DNA from: Dyella sp. C11
GTDB lineage: Bacteria > Pseudomonadota > Gammaproteobacteria > Xanthomonadales > Rhodanobacteraceae
Length of the DNA stretch: 64,000 nucleotides
Assembly (NCBI RefSeq): GCF_003121485.1
Contig: NZ_QAVX01000019.1
Location: forward strand, 1-64,000
Direction: 5' to 3'
Below the pieces are notes generated by a model. It had not been told where the DNA came from. It searched no databases and saw nothing but the letters and a program-made list of their open reading frames with translations. The translations under genes were made by a program, and so were the position numbers. Each line of letters begins with the position of its first letter. Positions within the stretch are counted from its first letter, which is position 1. Shown here piece by piece: positions 43,108-51,713 of this stretch.

Positions 43108-43170
43108 TATTAGCTGGATGACGCCTCGGAACGCCTTCATTCAAATTCATGCCTGCGCCGGCGTCGTAAA
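43108..43170. other. Remnants of both neighbouring gene ends, tandem duplication scar
   Basis: 43111-43129 matches 17 of 19 bases of the 3' end of the Oxidoreductase-like gene (43374-43392) in the same orientation, still reading as a Ser-rich C-terminus and stop on the minus strand. 43128-43170 matches about 37 of 43 bases of the 3' end of the acylase gene (42907-42949). Their order, B-end then A-end between two REP pairs, suggests a tandem duplication of the gene junction followed by decay. Confidence 0.6.
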
Positions 43171-43189
43171 CCGAGCGGTAGCGTGCTCC

Positions 43190-43321
43190 TTGTAGGAGCG
43201 CACTTGTGCGCGACAGCAACGCCGTGTCGCTGCTTCAGTCAAATGGTGGTGCGCGCTTTTGCATATCCCAAAGCCGACGCGCCCCTGCATGCTGCGGTCG
43301 CGCACAAGTGCGCTCCTACAA
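43190..43321. repeat. REP-type inverted pair 2
   Basis: A 25-bp arm beginning TTGTAGGAGCGCACTTGTGC (43190-43214) is perfectly complementary to 43297-43321. It is related to pair 1 but belongs to the 'TAGGAGCGCACTTGTGCG' variant. The 82-bp spacer shows no gene. Confidence 0.82.
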
Positions 43322-43372
43322 AGGATTTAGTCGTGGTGAAGCAACTTTCCTGCGGCGAAAGTCGCCGGGATG

Positions 43373-43582
43373 CTAGCTGGCTGACGCCTCAGGGTGGCGC
43401 GCCTTCCACGCCGCCAGCTCTTCGCGATACTTGCCCATCGCTTCATCGTAGAAATCGAAGATGCAGGGCACACAGCCCTGGCCGCAGCAGTCTTCGTCGT
43501 CAGGGCGCTGCGGTGGCGTGGGTGGTGGATCGTTGGAGGGCGCGGGTGCGCCCTCCACGGTGTTTTGCGTTGAGTCGGTCAA
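43373..43582 (-). CDS. Oxidoreductase-like domain small protein
   Basis: A 69-residue protein. After a Pro-rich, disordered start, it has the Oxidored-like signature 'DDEDCCGQGCVPCIFDFYDE', with four Cys in a C-C-x3-C-x2-C arrangement, followed by a helix 'KYREELAAWKARHP'. The eukaryotic relative OXLD1 is mitochondrial. Metal or cluster binding is likely; enzyme function is unproven. The methyltransferase-like gene is 21 bp upstream on the same strand. Confidence 0.85.
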   Translation of the reverse strand: MTDSTQNTVEGAPAPSNDPPPTPPQRPDDEDCCGQGCVPCIFDFYDEAMGKYREELAAWKARHPEASAS

Positions 43583-43603
43583 ACGGAGTGCACCACTGGG
43601 AAA

Positions 43604-44362
43604 TCAACCGGGCTTGCGGAATCGATAGACGAACTGGTCGGTGTGACCACGGATCGACTTGTCGAATACCTTGATGTTGTGGGGGTCTTTCGGATTGCGC
43701 AGCACATCGCTTTCCCCGTCGAACACAAAACCGACCGACTCCACCTGCTTCTTCACGATGGCCGGATCGATGCGATGCAACGTGTCGGTATCGCGCATGC
43801 CCGAGCCCGCTTCGGCCACGTGATCGACCACCACGAACAGGCCGCCGGGCTTGAGCGAATCGAACACCTGCTTGTCGAACGTCACCGGGTCCACGCCACC
43901 CATGAACTTGTCCGGATAGTCGTGATAGTTCTGCGAGGTGAAGACCAGGTCCACCTTTTCCGGCGTCTTGAACTCATTGGCCGGCTCGATCAATACGCCG
44001 ACATTGGCGTAATGCGGATTGGCCACCAGCGCCTTCGTCGCCTGCACGTCCGACTGCGCTTCCTTGCCGTATTCGTTCGGCCACACGGCGAATACCTTGC
44101 CCTTGGGGCCCACGATGACACTGAACACGCGGGTGAAATAACCGCTGCCCGGGATCAGGTCCACCACGGACTGGCCCGGTTTCACCTGCGCGAACGTCAT
44201 GAGGTCGGCAATCTTGCGGCGATCGTCGTTCGCCGTGTCGTCCTTGCGGGCGGGATCGTTGACGGCGGCGGTGACGTAGGAAGGAACTTCTGTCGAAGCC
44301 GCCAGTGCAGCGGTGACAGGGAAAGCAAGGGCTACCAGCACTGCAAGAACGGTCGGACGCAT
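43604..44362 (-). CDS. Exported class I SAM-methyltransferase-like protein
   Basis: A 252-residue protein with a signal peptide (about residues 1-22, ending 'AALAAS') followed by a Rossmann methyltransferase-like domain: 'VKPGQSVVDLIPGSGYFTRV' as motif I and 'LFVVVDHVAEAGSGMRDTDT' later. Bacterial homologues are annotated as periplasmic methyltransferases, although SAM is not expected outside the cytoplasm, so the true cofactor or substrate is doubtful. ATG at 44362 gives the signal peptide; the 44395 start would bury it. Confidence 0.8.
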   Translation of the reverse strand: MRPTVLAVLVALAFPVTAALAASTEVPSYVTAAVNDPARKDDTANDDRRKIADLMTFAQVKPGQSVVDLIPGSGYFTRVFSVIVGPKGKVFAVWPNEYGKEAQSDVQATKALVANPHYANVGVLIEPANEFKTPEKVDLVFTSQNYHDYPDKFMGGVDPVTFDKQVFDSLKPGGLFVVVDHVAEAGSGMRDTDTLHRIDPAIVKKQVESVGFVFDGESDVLRNPKDPHNIKVFDKSIRGHTDQFVYRFRKPG

Positions 44363-44453
44363 GACGTACTCCGTGTGATGGGTGTGGGGCGCCAATTCTG
44401 CGCCCCCACAGAATAAACCGCAGCCATGCGTTTCGGCACGGTCCCCCGTCGCG

Positions 44454-45851
44454 TTATTTGCTTTTACCCGGGCCGGCCAGCGTGGTCAGCAGCACGTGCC
44501 AATAGGTGACGTCGTCATAGAAGCCCTTCACCGGCACGCGTTCGTTGAGGCCATGGGCGAACGAATCGCTGTCCTTCATGAACATGCCGTTGACGCCATA
44601 GGTGGGAATGCCGGCAGCGCGGAAATAGATGCCATCCGTCGCGCCCGACTCCTGCTCCGGCGTAACGTTCACGCCCGGACGAATAGCGTGAACGGCCTTG
44701 GTGACCGCGGCCACCACGTCGGGGCGCAGCGGCGACGGATCGCTGGCGATGGCCTTGCCCACCAGGGTTACATCCACCTTCGAGCCAACGACGTCCTGCA
44801 ACGTCTTGCGCACGGTGTCGATCGCGACGCCAGGGAAAATGCGGCAATTGATATTGGCGGTGGCGGACTGGGGAAGCGCATTGTCGGCATGACCACCGTG
44901 CAGCATGGTGGCCACGCAGGTGGTGCGCGTCTTGCCCACTTCGGCGTATTCCGTGGAAAGCACGCCAATGGCGGCTGCATCGTGCGGATTGTTGGCAAAG
45001 TCACGCATGGCCTGCCCCACCTTGCCCTCGCGCGTGGCGCCTTCGGCCTTGAACTGGGCCAGCGTGGTGTCGTTCCACATCACCGGAAACTGGTACGCCT
45101 GGACTTTCTTCAGCGCATCCGCCAGCTCATAGATGGCGTTGTCCTGTCGTGGCTCCGAGCTGTGGCCGCCCGGGTTGCGTGTCGTCAACTCGAAATCCGC
45201 ATAGGCCTTTTCCGCCGTCTGCAGCCCGAACACCAGCGGCTTGCCGTCCTCGCCGAGCACGCCGCCACCGGCGTCCGTGTTCAACGCAAACTCGGCATCG
45301 ACCAGATCGCGGTGGTTCTTCACCAGGTCGTCCATGGTGTCCTGCGAGGTTTCCTCGTCGCCCGTGTAAACGATGATGAGGTCGCGCGTAGGCACGAAGC
45401 CGGCCTTCTTCAACTGGATGAAGTTGGCGGCAAGCACGGTGACGCCGCTCTTGATGTCTTCCGTGCCGCGTCCGTAGAAGTAGCCGTCTTCCTCGATGAG
45501 CTTGAACGGGTCGCGCTGCCAGTCTTCCGGCTTGGCCGTGACCACGTCCATGTGCGCCATCAGCGCAATGGGTTTGCCGCCCGTGCCATTGCCGCGATAG
45601 CGCACCACCATGGCAGCGGTTTCGCCATGCGGGATGATATGGATGTCCGCATCCGGGAAGCCTGCCGCGCGGAACTGGTCGGCAAGGTAGTTCGCCATCA
45701 CTGGTACCTGCCCTTGCCCGATCTCCGTCTTGAACGCGATGAGGTGGCTGAAGATGTCCCGTGCCTGGACCTGGTTGGCATCGGGCGTGGCCGCCATGGC
45801 GGGAAGCGCGACCGAGCAGGTCAGCAGGGAGGCAAGCAAGGGCTTCAGCAT
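44454..45851 (-). CDS. Exported M20-family metallopeptidase
   Basis: A 465-residue zinc exopeptidase. A signal peptide ends near 'ALPAMAA'. Zinc ligands and catalytic residues lie in 'LMAHMDVV' (His, Asp), 'GRGTEDIKSGV', 'YTGDEETSQD' (Glu-Glu) and 'NTDAGGG', and a lid domain carries 'NPGGHSSEPRQDNAI'. It is a carboxypeptidase or aminoacylase acting in the periplasm. The ATG at 45851 gives a proper signal peptide; a longer antisense-like extension to 46439 overlaps the divergent exbD gene and is rejected. Confidence 0.9.
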   Translation of the reverse strand: MLKPLLASLLTCSVALPAMAATPDANQVQARDIFSHLIAFKTEIGQGQVPVMANYLADQFRAAGFPDADIHIIPHGETAAMVVRYRGNGTGGKPIALMAHMDVVTAKPEDWQRDPFKLIEEDGYFYGRGTEDIKSGVTVLAANFIQLKKAGFVPTRDLIIVYTGDEETSQDTMDDLVKNHRDLVDAEFALNTDAGGGVLGEDGKPLVFGLQTAEKAYADFELTTRNPGGHSSEPRQDNAIYELADALKKVQAYQFPVMWNDTTLAQFKAEGATREGKVGQAMRDFANNPHDAAAIGVLSTEYAEVGKTRTTCVATMLHGGHADNALPQSATANINCRIFPGVAIDTVRKTLQDVVGSKVDVTLVGKAIASDPSPLRPDVVAAVTKAVHAIRPGVNVTPEQESGATDGIYFRAAGIPTYGVNGMFMKDSDSFAHGLNERVPVKGFYDDVTYWHVLLTTLAGPGKSK

Positions 45852-46061
45852 GGACAGGTCACCGACAACGGAAAAGGTGCCGTGAGTATGTCCTTTCGGC
45901 CGTCCGCCGGACAGCGTGACTTGCGGCCGACATCCAGCCGATTCCGCCTCACGGCGCAGGATTGCGCGATGGCCGCTTGCGGGAGCAAGCTGGCATCGCC
46001 GGAAGCATCCCCAGGCCCGGCGCCCACATCGAAGCAACACCACGCCGCAAGGAGGAAGAAC

Positions 46062-46463
46062 ATGGCTTTCTCTGCACGTGTTTCCGCAGCTCCCCTCGCC
46101 CAGATCAACGTGACGCCGCTGGTGGACGTCCTGCTGGTGCTGCTCGTGATCACCATGATCACCTCGCCGGTGCTCACCCACAAACTGAAGCTCGACCTTC
46201 CGCAACCCGGTATCACGAATCACATGACACCGGCGGACACGGTGCAATTGTCCATTCGCCCCGACGGGACCATGGTATGGAACGATGTGCCACTCGATGC
46301 CGCCATGCTGTCGAGCCAACTCGCCATCGCGGGGCACCAGGGCAAGCCGGTGCACCTGGTGATCGACCCTGCCGATGGCGTTTCGTACCAGACTGTGGCG
46401 GGCGTGATTGCCGAAGCGAAGGAACAAGGGCTGCAGCACATCGACTTCATGGCGTCACGTTGA
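46062..46463 (+). CDS. exbD: ExbD/TolR-family biopolymer transport protein
   Basis: A 133-residue protein with one N-terminal transmembrane helix ('NVTPLVDVLLVLLVITMITS', with the functional Asp) and a periplasmic domain ending 'GLQHIDFM'. ExbD couples the proton motive force to TonB or to other partners. An excellent ribosome site (GGAGGA, 6 nt) supports the start. No exbB, tonB or tolQ is adjacent, so it is an orphan copy. A hairpin at 46478-46513 ends the gene. Confidence 0.92.
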   Translation: MAFSARVSAAPLAQINVTPLVDVLLVLLVITMITSPVLTHKLKLDLPQPGITNHMTPADTVQLSIRPDGTMVWNDVPLDAAMLSSQLAIAGHQGKPVHLVIDPADGVSYQTVAGVIAEAKEQGLQHIDFMASR

Positions 46464-46477
46464 CGTCATGCCCGTGC

Positions 46478-46513
46478 ATCTCCACGAAGGTGCCCAGGCG
46501 CCTTCGTGGAGAT
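46478..46513 (+). terminator. Strong hairpin after exbD
   Basis: ATCTCCACGAAGG (46478-46490) pairs perfectly with CCTTCGTGGAGAT (46501-46513). It lies 14 bp past the exbD stop. There is no T-run, so it may end transcripts by another route or protect the mRNA end. Confidence 0.6.
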
Positions 46514-46660
46514 CGCGGAAACGTCGCCATCACATGTTCCCCACATAGGCAAACCGTTCCGAAAGGCGCATGAAAATGCGGCGCATTATTGTGCTGGCGT
46601 GCACATAGCCAGACCTACGCTTTCTCCCGTGCGACCCACCGCACTGCAGGAGGAACGTCG

Positions 46661-46996
46661 ATGAAACACGATTCGCGCATCGCTCTACGCCACCAGCTCG
46701 CTGCCGCCGCGTTTGCCGTGGCGTGGATGGCGCTGCCCATGCAGGCGTTGGCTCAGTACCACCATGATCCGCACGGCCACCCGCCCCCGCCGCCGCATTA
46801 CAACCACTACGACTACCACCACGACGACCACTATCACCATGACGATGGCGGTGCCATCGTGGCCGGTGCATTGCTGGGCGTTGCCGCAGGCGTCGCCATT
46901 TCCAGCAGCCAACCGCAGCCGCCGCCGACGGTGGTCTACACGTCGCCGCCGCCCCCGCCTCCGCCGGGCGTCGTTTACTACAACAACGGCTACTGA
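46661..46996 (+). CDS. Exported His/Pro-rich small protein
   Basis: A 111-residue protein with a signal peptide ending 'QALAQ' (about residue 31). The mature part is a His/Asp/Tyr run ('YNHYDYHHDDHYHHDD'), a hydrophobic Gly/Ala stretch ('GAIVAGALLGVAAGVAI'), and a Pro-rich tail. The histidine block could bind Zn, Ni or Cu in the periplasm, but this is inference. AGGAGGA gives a strong ribosome site. The Spy-like gene follows 36 bp later, so the pair is probably one envelope-stress transcript. Confidence 0.75.
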   Translation: MKHDSRIALRHQLAAAAFAVAWMALPMQALAQYHHDPHGHPPPPPHYNHYDYHHDDHYHHDDGGAIVAGALLGVAAGVAISSSQPQPPPTVVYTSPPPPPPPGVVYYNNGY

Positions 46997-47032
46997 TCGC
47001 TGCCGCCACTTTCTGCCAAGGGAATACCGACG

Positions 47033-47572
47033 ATGAAAACCACGCTTCGTAGTCTCACGTTGCCGGCGTTGATCGCGTTCGCGCTGGCAGCCGGCCCGGC
47101 CATGGCGCAGCAGGGAACGCCCGAAACCGCGCCGCCTGCCGCAGCGGCACAAAAGCCACCCACCACCACGCCGAAGTCGGCGCAGGATCATGGTCAGAAG
47201 CATGCGGATGCGGTGGAGCAACGCATCGCCGACCTGCACGCGCAGCTGAAGATCACCGATCAGCAGTCCAAGCAATGGGATGCGTTTGCGCAGACCATGC
47301 GCGACAACGCCCGCAAGGCCGATGAGGCCTTCCGCGAACGCGCGCAGAAGCTGCCGACCATGAGCGCGCCCGATGCGATGAAGTCGTACGCCGACCTCAC
47401 GGAAACGCACGCGGACAACATGAAGAAGCTGTCATCGTCCTTCAGTGATCTGTATGACGTGTTGTCGCCGGACCAGAAGCAGATTGCCGACGCGATGTAT
47501 CGCGGCAAGGCGCCGGGCGCGCCGCGCAAGGGCAAGAGTTCGTCGACCGCCGTATCGTCGGCGACGCATTGA
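47033..47572 (+). CDS. Spy/CpxP-like periplasmic LTXXQ protein
   Basis: A 179-residue exported protein. The signal ends near 'PAMAQQ' (residue 25), followed by a Pro/Ala/Thr-rich stretch, then about 100 residues of helix ('VEQRIADLHAQLKITDQQSK', 'FSDLYDVLSPDQKQIADAMY') matching the paired LTxxQ helices of Spy/CpxP chaperones. It probably buffers misfolded envelope proteins. A good terminator follows at 47605-47635. Confidence 0.82.
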   Translation: MKTTLRSLTLPALIAFALAAGPAMAQQGTPETAPPAAAAQKPPTTTPKSAQDHGQKHADAVEQRIADLHAQLKITDQQSKQWDAFAQTMRDNARKADEAFRERAQKLPTMSAPDAMKSYADLTETHADNMKKLSSSFSDLYDVLSPDQKQIADAMYRGKAPGAPRKGKSSSTAVSSATH

Positions 47573-47604
47573 GCGTGCATTGAGCGAAAGTGCTTGAACC
47601 GAAC

Positions 47605-47635
47605 GCGGCACGACGCAAGTCGTGCCGCTTTTTTT
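47605..47635 (+). terminator. Rho-independent terminator of the His-rich/Spy-like pair
   Basis: GCGGCACGAC (47605-47614), loop GCAA, GTCGTGCCGC (47619-47628), then seven T (47629-47635). It lies 33 bp after the Spy-like stop and runs up to the end of the convergent gene at 47634. Confidence 0.92.
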
Positions 47636-48284
47636 ATTCCCGGACGTGCATGTCGCCGCTCAACCGCACGCAATGCAAGGTGTCGAGCGCCCCAAGCTGA
47701 TCGCTGGCGTCGTAGGTCACGTAGTGCAGCTCGCTTACCCGCAGCGTGAGCGTGGAAGGTGGAACACCGGCAAGGCGCTCCCGCACCACCTCGGCACTCA
47801 CGCGCACCCGATACAACCCGAGCGTGATGTGCGGCACGTAAGGCCCTTGTCGTACTTCCCTGCTCGTCTCGCCAAGCGTCTGACGCCACCCCGCCAGTCG
47901 CCCTTGCGGATCACCCACGGGAATGAATGCGGCGCTCGCAAAGCTGTCGAGACCGGCCAACGGTAGATCGCAGGCAGTACTCGAATGTCGTAACAGCGTT
48001 GCCAACTGATGCTCCAGCTGCTGCGGCGAAAAGTCATCGTTGCGATTCCCTGCGCCGTGGAATCCGCAAACGAATACCGTCAGATGCGGCTGTCGTCGTG
48101 GACTGGGATGGATCAGATCGGCCAATTGTCGGCGGGCGGTGTCGACATAGTCGAGCAAGGCGGGATCGTCGATGGGCGCCACCCACACGCCGTAACGCGC
48201 ACGCCCCTTGCGCCACTCGGGGTAGTCGCGCAGCTCGGCCACCAGGGTTTCGGCGGGGCCCGCCATGGCATCGGAAAAAAGCAT
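47634..48284 (-). CDS. 2'-5' RNA ligase/RNA 2',3'-cyclic phosphodiesterase family (2H) protein
   Basis: A 216-residue protein of the 2H phosphoesterase fold with the two defining HxT motifs, 'RQPHLTVFVCG' and 'YVPHITLGLYR', in the right order and spacing. Members cyclise or hydrolyse RNA 2',3'-cyclic phosphate ends; the true substrate is unknown. The ATG at 48284 is the most upstream plausible start; the ATG at 48266 (MAGPAE) is an alternative. Upstream extension to 48905 is antisense to the membrane-protein gene and is rejected. Confidence 0.82.
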   Translation of the reverse strand: MLFSDAMAGPAETLVAELRDYPEWRKGRARYGVWVAPIDDPALLDYVDTARRQLADLIHPSPRRQPHLTVFVCGFHGAGNRNDDFSPQQLEHQLATLLRHSSTACDLPLAGLDSFASAAFIPVGDPQGRLAGWRQTLGETSREVRQGPYVPHITLGLYRVRVSAEVVRERLAGVPPSTLTLRVSELHYVTYDASDQLGALDTLHCVRLSGDMHVRE

Positions 48285-48395
48285 CTGCCGATGGTAGCGG
48301 CTGCACGAAGCCCGGTGCCGCCCCTGCGGAAAGTCATGTCGCCTGCCATGCTGCCCGCCACTAAAGTGGCATGCGCCAGATACCAGGAGAACGCC

Positions 48396-48848
48396 GTGGC
48401 CCGTTCGCGTCATCCCGTACTCGCTGCCATTCTCTGGGGCGGCCTTGTCGCCGGCACGCTGGACGTTGGCGCCGCATCCCTCATCAGCGGCTACAACCCG
48501 CTCATCATCCTCAGGTACATCGCCGGCGGATTGCTGGGTAAAGCGGCCTTGACGGGTGGCATGAACGAGGCCGCGCTCGGCCTGGGACTGCAATGGGCCA
48601 TGTCCCTGATCATCGCCGCGATCTTCGTGCTTGTCGTGGGCCGCCGCGTGGCGGCGACAAGACAGTGGCCGGTGTGGGGTGTCGCATACGGCGTGGTGAT
48701 CTTCGCGGTGATGAACTACGTGGTGGTGCCGCTGTCCGCCCATCACCGGATGCCGCACTTCAGCACCTTCAGTTTCATCGCCAACCTGGCAGCCATGCTG
48801 CTGTTCGGCTGGATCATCGCGCTGTTCACGCGCAACAGGCTCGCCTGA
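48396..48848 (+). CDS. Four-helix membrane protein of unknown function
   Basis: A 150-residue protein starting at GTG with AGGAG 5 nt upstream. It has about four hydrophobic helices (near residues 8-30, 65-85, 95-115, 122-145) with 'GGLVAGTLDVGAASLISGYN' and 'IAGGLLGKAALTGGMNEAAL' between. No domain is recognised with confidence. It diverges from the 2H phosphoesterase gene. Confidence 0.72.
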   Translation: MARSRHPVLAAILWGGLVAGTLDVGAASLISGYNPLIILRYIAGGLLGKAALTGGMNEAALGLGLQWAMSLIIAAIFVLVVGRRVAATRQWPVWGVAYGVVIFAVMNYVVVPLSAHHRMPHFSTFSFIANLAAMLLFGWIIALFTRNRLA

Positions 48849-48916
48849 GTCCTGCTGCGATCCTACAGTTGCGCAGTCGCTTGAGGCACACTGGCAACGC
48901 CGCAACGCCTGCCTGA

Positions 48917-49237
48917 ATGATGGACGACAACCCCGACATGGCTGCCAACCGACCCGGCTGGTGCCTCTATTTGATCGAATGCCGTGACGGCTCGTATTAC
49001 GCCGGCATCACCAACGATCTTGCATCGCGTTATCAGGCCCATGCCAGCGGCAAGGGCGCACGTTACACGCGGTCGCATCCGCCGCTTCGGTTGCTCGGTT
49101 CACGCGCCTATGAGAATCGCGCGGCGGCGTCACGGGCGGAATGGGAAATCAAGCAGCTGCCCAAGCATCGGAAGATGGCGTACCTGACGGCCGATACCAC
49201 CAACGAAAACGCCGTCATGCCAGCCTCCCCGGCATGA
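48917..49237 (+). CDS. GIY-YIG nuclease-domain protein (UPF0213/YhbQ-like)
   Basis: A 106-residue protein with the compact GIY-YIG fold: 'CLYLIECRDGSYYAGITNDL' carries the YxI...YAGIT pair, then the catalytic Arg in 'LASRYQAHASGKGARYTRSH' and a late 'EWEIKQLPKHRK'. Members of this single-domain class have weak nuclease activity and may act in DNA repair. The stop codon lies inside the hairpin shared with the convergent peptidase gene. Confidence 0.9.
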   Translation: MMDDNPDMAANRPGWCLYLIECRDGSYYAGITNDLASRYQAHASGKGARYTRSHPPLRLLGSRAYENRAAASRAEWEIKQLPKHRKMAYLTADTTNENAVMPASPA

Positions 49238-49244
49238 CGGCGTT
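49208..49244 (-). terminator. Bidirectional-type hairpin between GIY-YIG and peptidase genes
   Basis: AACGCCGTCATGCC (49208-49221) pairs perfectly with GGCATGACGGCGTT (49231-49244), 14 bp, with a 9-nt loop. On the minus strand it is followed by TTTTCGTT, so it mainly serves the peptidase gene. It overlaps the last codons of the GIY-YIG gene. Confidence 0.78.
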
Positions 49245-49258
49245 CCTGCGGCTTTCGA

Positions 49259-51568
49259 TCAGGACGGTTTCTTCAGCATCGCCGTGATCTTGTCCAGCTG
49301 CTCGCGATAGCCATCGAGCGTCTTCGCGGTTACTTCGGCAAATTGGTTGGCCTCGTCCCAGCGCCGTCCCTCGATGGCCTCGCGCACGCCCGGCACGGTC
49401 TTCACGCCGTAGCCAGTGAGCATGCCGGGGGCGTAGATCATGTGCTGGAACCAGGGGCGTCCCGGCAAGCCGGAGGCATTCGTCAGCGACTGCTCCATCT
49501 GCCCCATCAACGCGTTCACCTGCTGCTGTTGCGTGGCAGACAAGTTGAACCCGGCAGCGGCGCGCTGGCTGTAGGCCGCCTCGAACGCCTGCGCACTTTT
49601 CTTCAGCTTTTTGGCAGCATCATCGAGCGGTGCCAGCTTGATGTCCGGCACGTCCGAATCGCGTTCCGGCGGCAACACCGGGCGCGTGGGGTCGGAGACC
49701 AGCGCGTAGGCGTGCTTGTCGAGCAGCTGGTGTTGCTGCTCGGTGTCCTTGCGCGTGTCCTCCACCAGCTTGTGTAGCTGGTCGACATAGCGATCCAGCG
49801 TGTCGCTGAAATCGCCGAAGCGCACGGGCAGCACGCTCGCATCAGCGGTGCGCAGCACGATGTGTCCCGCCACCTTGGACAAGGCAACGCCGTACTGGAA
49901 GTCCGGATCACCGAAGCGCACGTAGTGATCGAACGAGTCGTACGCGGAGTGATAGACACCGGGGTTGTCGTCCTCGCCGCTGAAGCCGATGTCCAGCGAC
50001 GCAACGCCCAGATGTTCGAGGAAGGCGCTGTAGTCGGAACCGGAGCCGAGCGCGGTAATCGGCACATCGCCGCCCGCCGATGCCAGCTTGGCGAATTCCT
50101 TGGCTTCGGCCTTGGCGTCCTTCGCGCTGCCGCTCACCATCACGTGCGCACGCATGCGCTCCAGCACGCTGCCCTTGGTTTCCGGATCGGTCACGCCGCC
50201 CGCCACCTGGTTCACCAGATGCTGATACGAGTGACTGCCGCCGGCTTCGAGGAAGCCGCGTCCGTTGGTATCGGAGTTGAGGTAAAGCACCGCTTTCTGC
50301 TTCAACTCGTCCGCATGCGTTTCGGCCCATTCGGTGGAGCCGAGCAGGCCGGGCTCTTCGCCGTCCCAGCTGGCGTAAACCAGTGTGCGTTGCGGCTTCC
50401 AGCCCTGCTTGTAGAGAGCGCCGATGGCTTTCGCTTCCGCGAGCAACGCGACATTGCCGGCAAGCGGGTCCCACGCGCCGAACACCCAGCCATCGTGGTG
50501 ATTGCCCCGCACGATCCAGCGATCCGGCTCGGTGGAGCCCTTGATGGTGGCGATGACGTCGTACACCGGCTTCTGGGTCCAGTCGGACAGCACGGTCAGG
50601 TGCACGGGCGCCGAGCTGGGGCCGATGTGATACGTGATCGGCAGCCCGCCTCGCCAGTTGCCTGGTGCCACCGGTCCGGTGAGCGATTTCAGCAGCGGCG
50701 TGGCGTCCGCGTAGGAAATGGGCAGTACCGGGATCTTCAGGATGGTCTTGGCGTCCTTCAGGTCCAGGCGCTTGGCATCGGCCGTGGAACCGTAACCGGG
50801 TGTGAGCGGATCACCAGGGTACTGCTGCATGTCGGCGACGGAGCCGCGCTGCACGCCGTCTTCCGGGCGCCAGCCGCCCTGCGGATAGGTTTCGCCTTCC
50901 GCGTAGCCGTCATCGCGCGGATCGGAATAGATCAGGCAACCCACCGCGCCGTGCTGCTGCGCGAGCTTGGGCTTGAGGCCGCGCCAGCCGCCGCCGTAGC
51001 GCGTGATCACGATCTTGCCGCGCACGTCGATGCCGCGACGCGCGAGGTCCTTGTAGTCGTCCGGCATGCCGTAGTTCACGTACACCAGCGGCGCGCTTAC
51101 GTCGCCATCGCCGCCGTAGACGTTGTACGGAGGCAGCACGCCCTCCTTGATGCTGGAAGTGGCATCGCCCGGCACGGCCGGCTCATGCAGCCTGGCGGTG
51201 TACGGGTGCGGGCCCTTCAGCTCCAGCGCCACTTTCTTCGGCGTGGGATAGAGCACGTTGAAGGTTTCGATGTGCGCGTCCCAGCCCCACTCCTTGAACT
51301 TCGCCAGCATGAACTCGGCGTTGGCCTTGTCATGCGGCGAGCCCACTTGGTTCGGCGCCGACGACATCTGCTTGAGCCATTCGCGTTGGTCAGCCGGATC
51401 GAGCAAGGCATCGAAACGCTGCTCAAGGCTCTGCTGTGCGGCAGCACCGTCGGCAGTGAAGCCACGCATGCCCTGGTCGCCGTGCGTGGTTTCATCCGCA
51501 GCCAGTGCGCTGCCCATGCCGGCCAGCAGGCACGCTGCCAGCAGCGGCCGTATCGTCAAACGAGTCAT
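49259..51568 (-). CDS. Exported M28 peptidase, glutamate carboxypeptidase II/PSMA-like
   Basis: A 769-residue protein with a signal peptide (ending 'SALAAD', about residue 24), a PA domain inserted at about 150-260, an M28 zinc domain, and a C-terminal TFR dimerisation domain. The zinc site is 'GNHHDGWVFGAWDPLAGN', with 'SWDGEEPGLLGSTEW' (catalytic Glu) and a final His in 'GVYHSAYDSFDHY'. The domain order matches GCPII/transferrin-receptor family peptidases. It probably trims peptides or poly-glutamate in the periplasm. Confidence 0.93.
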   Translation of the reverse strand: MTRLTIRPLLAACLLAGMGSALAADETTHGDQGMRGFTADGAAAQQSLEQRFDALLDPADQREWLKQMSSAPNQVGSPHDKANAEFMLAKFKEWGWDAHIETFNVLYPTPKKVALELKGPHPYTARLHEPAVPGDATSSIKEGVLPPYNVYGGDGDVSAPLVYVNYGMPDDYKDLARRGIDVRGKIVITRYGGGWRGLKPKLAQQHGAVGCLIYSDPRDDGYAEGETYPQGGWRPEDGVQRGSVADMQQYPGDPLTPGYGSTADAKRLDLKDAKTILKIPVLPISYADATPLLKSLTGPVAPGNWRGGLPITYHIGPSSAPVHLTVLSDWTQKPVYDVIATIKGSTEPDRWIVRGNHHDGWVFGAWDPLAGNVALLAEAKAIGALYKQGWKPQRTLVYASWDGEEPGLLGSTEWAETHADELKQKAVLYLNSDTNGRGFLEAGGSHSYQHLVNQVAGGVTDPETKGSVLERMRAHVMVSGSAKDAKAEAKEFAKLASAGGDVPITALGSGSDYSAFLEHLGVASLDIGFSGEDDNPGVYHSAYDSFDHYVRFGDPDFQYGVALSKVAGHIVLRTADASVLPVRFGDFSDTLDRYVDQLHKLVEDTRKDTEQQHQLLDKHAYALVSDPTRPVLPPERDSDVPDIKLAPLDDAAKKLKKSAQAFEAAYSQRAAAGFNLSATQQQQVNALMGQMEQSLTNASGLPGRPWFQHMIYAPGMLTGYGVKTVPGVREAIEGRRWDEANQFAEVTAKTLDGYREQLDKITAMLKKPS

Positions 51569-51713
51569 GCTTTGTCTCTCCCCAGCGTTAGCGAATGGAT
51601 GCCGGCGCGCGCTCCCTTCGCGTCGGCTTTTTCAATGCTGTCGTGACACTTATACCGCCTGCCCTGCTGCTGTCGCGTAGGACAAAGGTCATGCTTGCGG
51701 CACATGGCCGCCT

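Noticed and set aside
42978..43321. CRISPR array
   Set aside because: Repeats are inverted pairs of two REP variants, not direct repeats with spacers, and no cas genes are nearby.
44382..46463. 693-codon plus-strand frame ending in ExbD
   Set aside because: Only the last 133 codons, after the GGAGGA site, match ExbD; the rest is antisense to the M20 peptidase.
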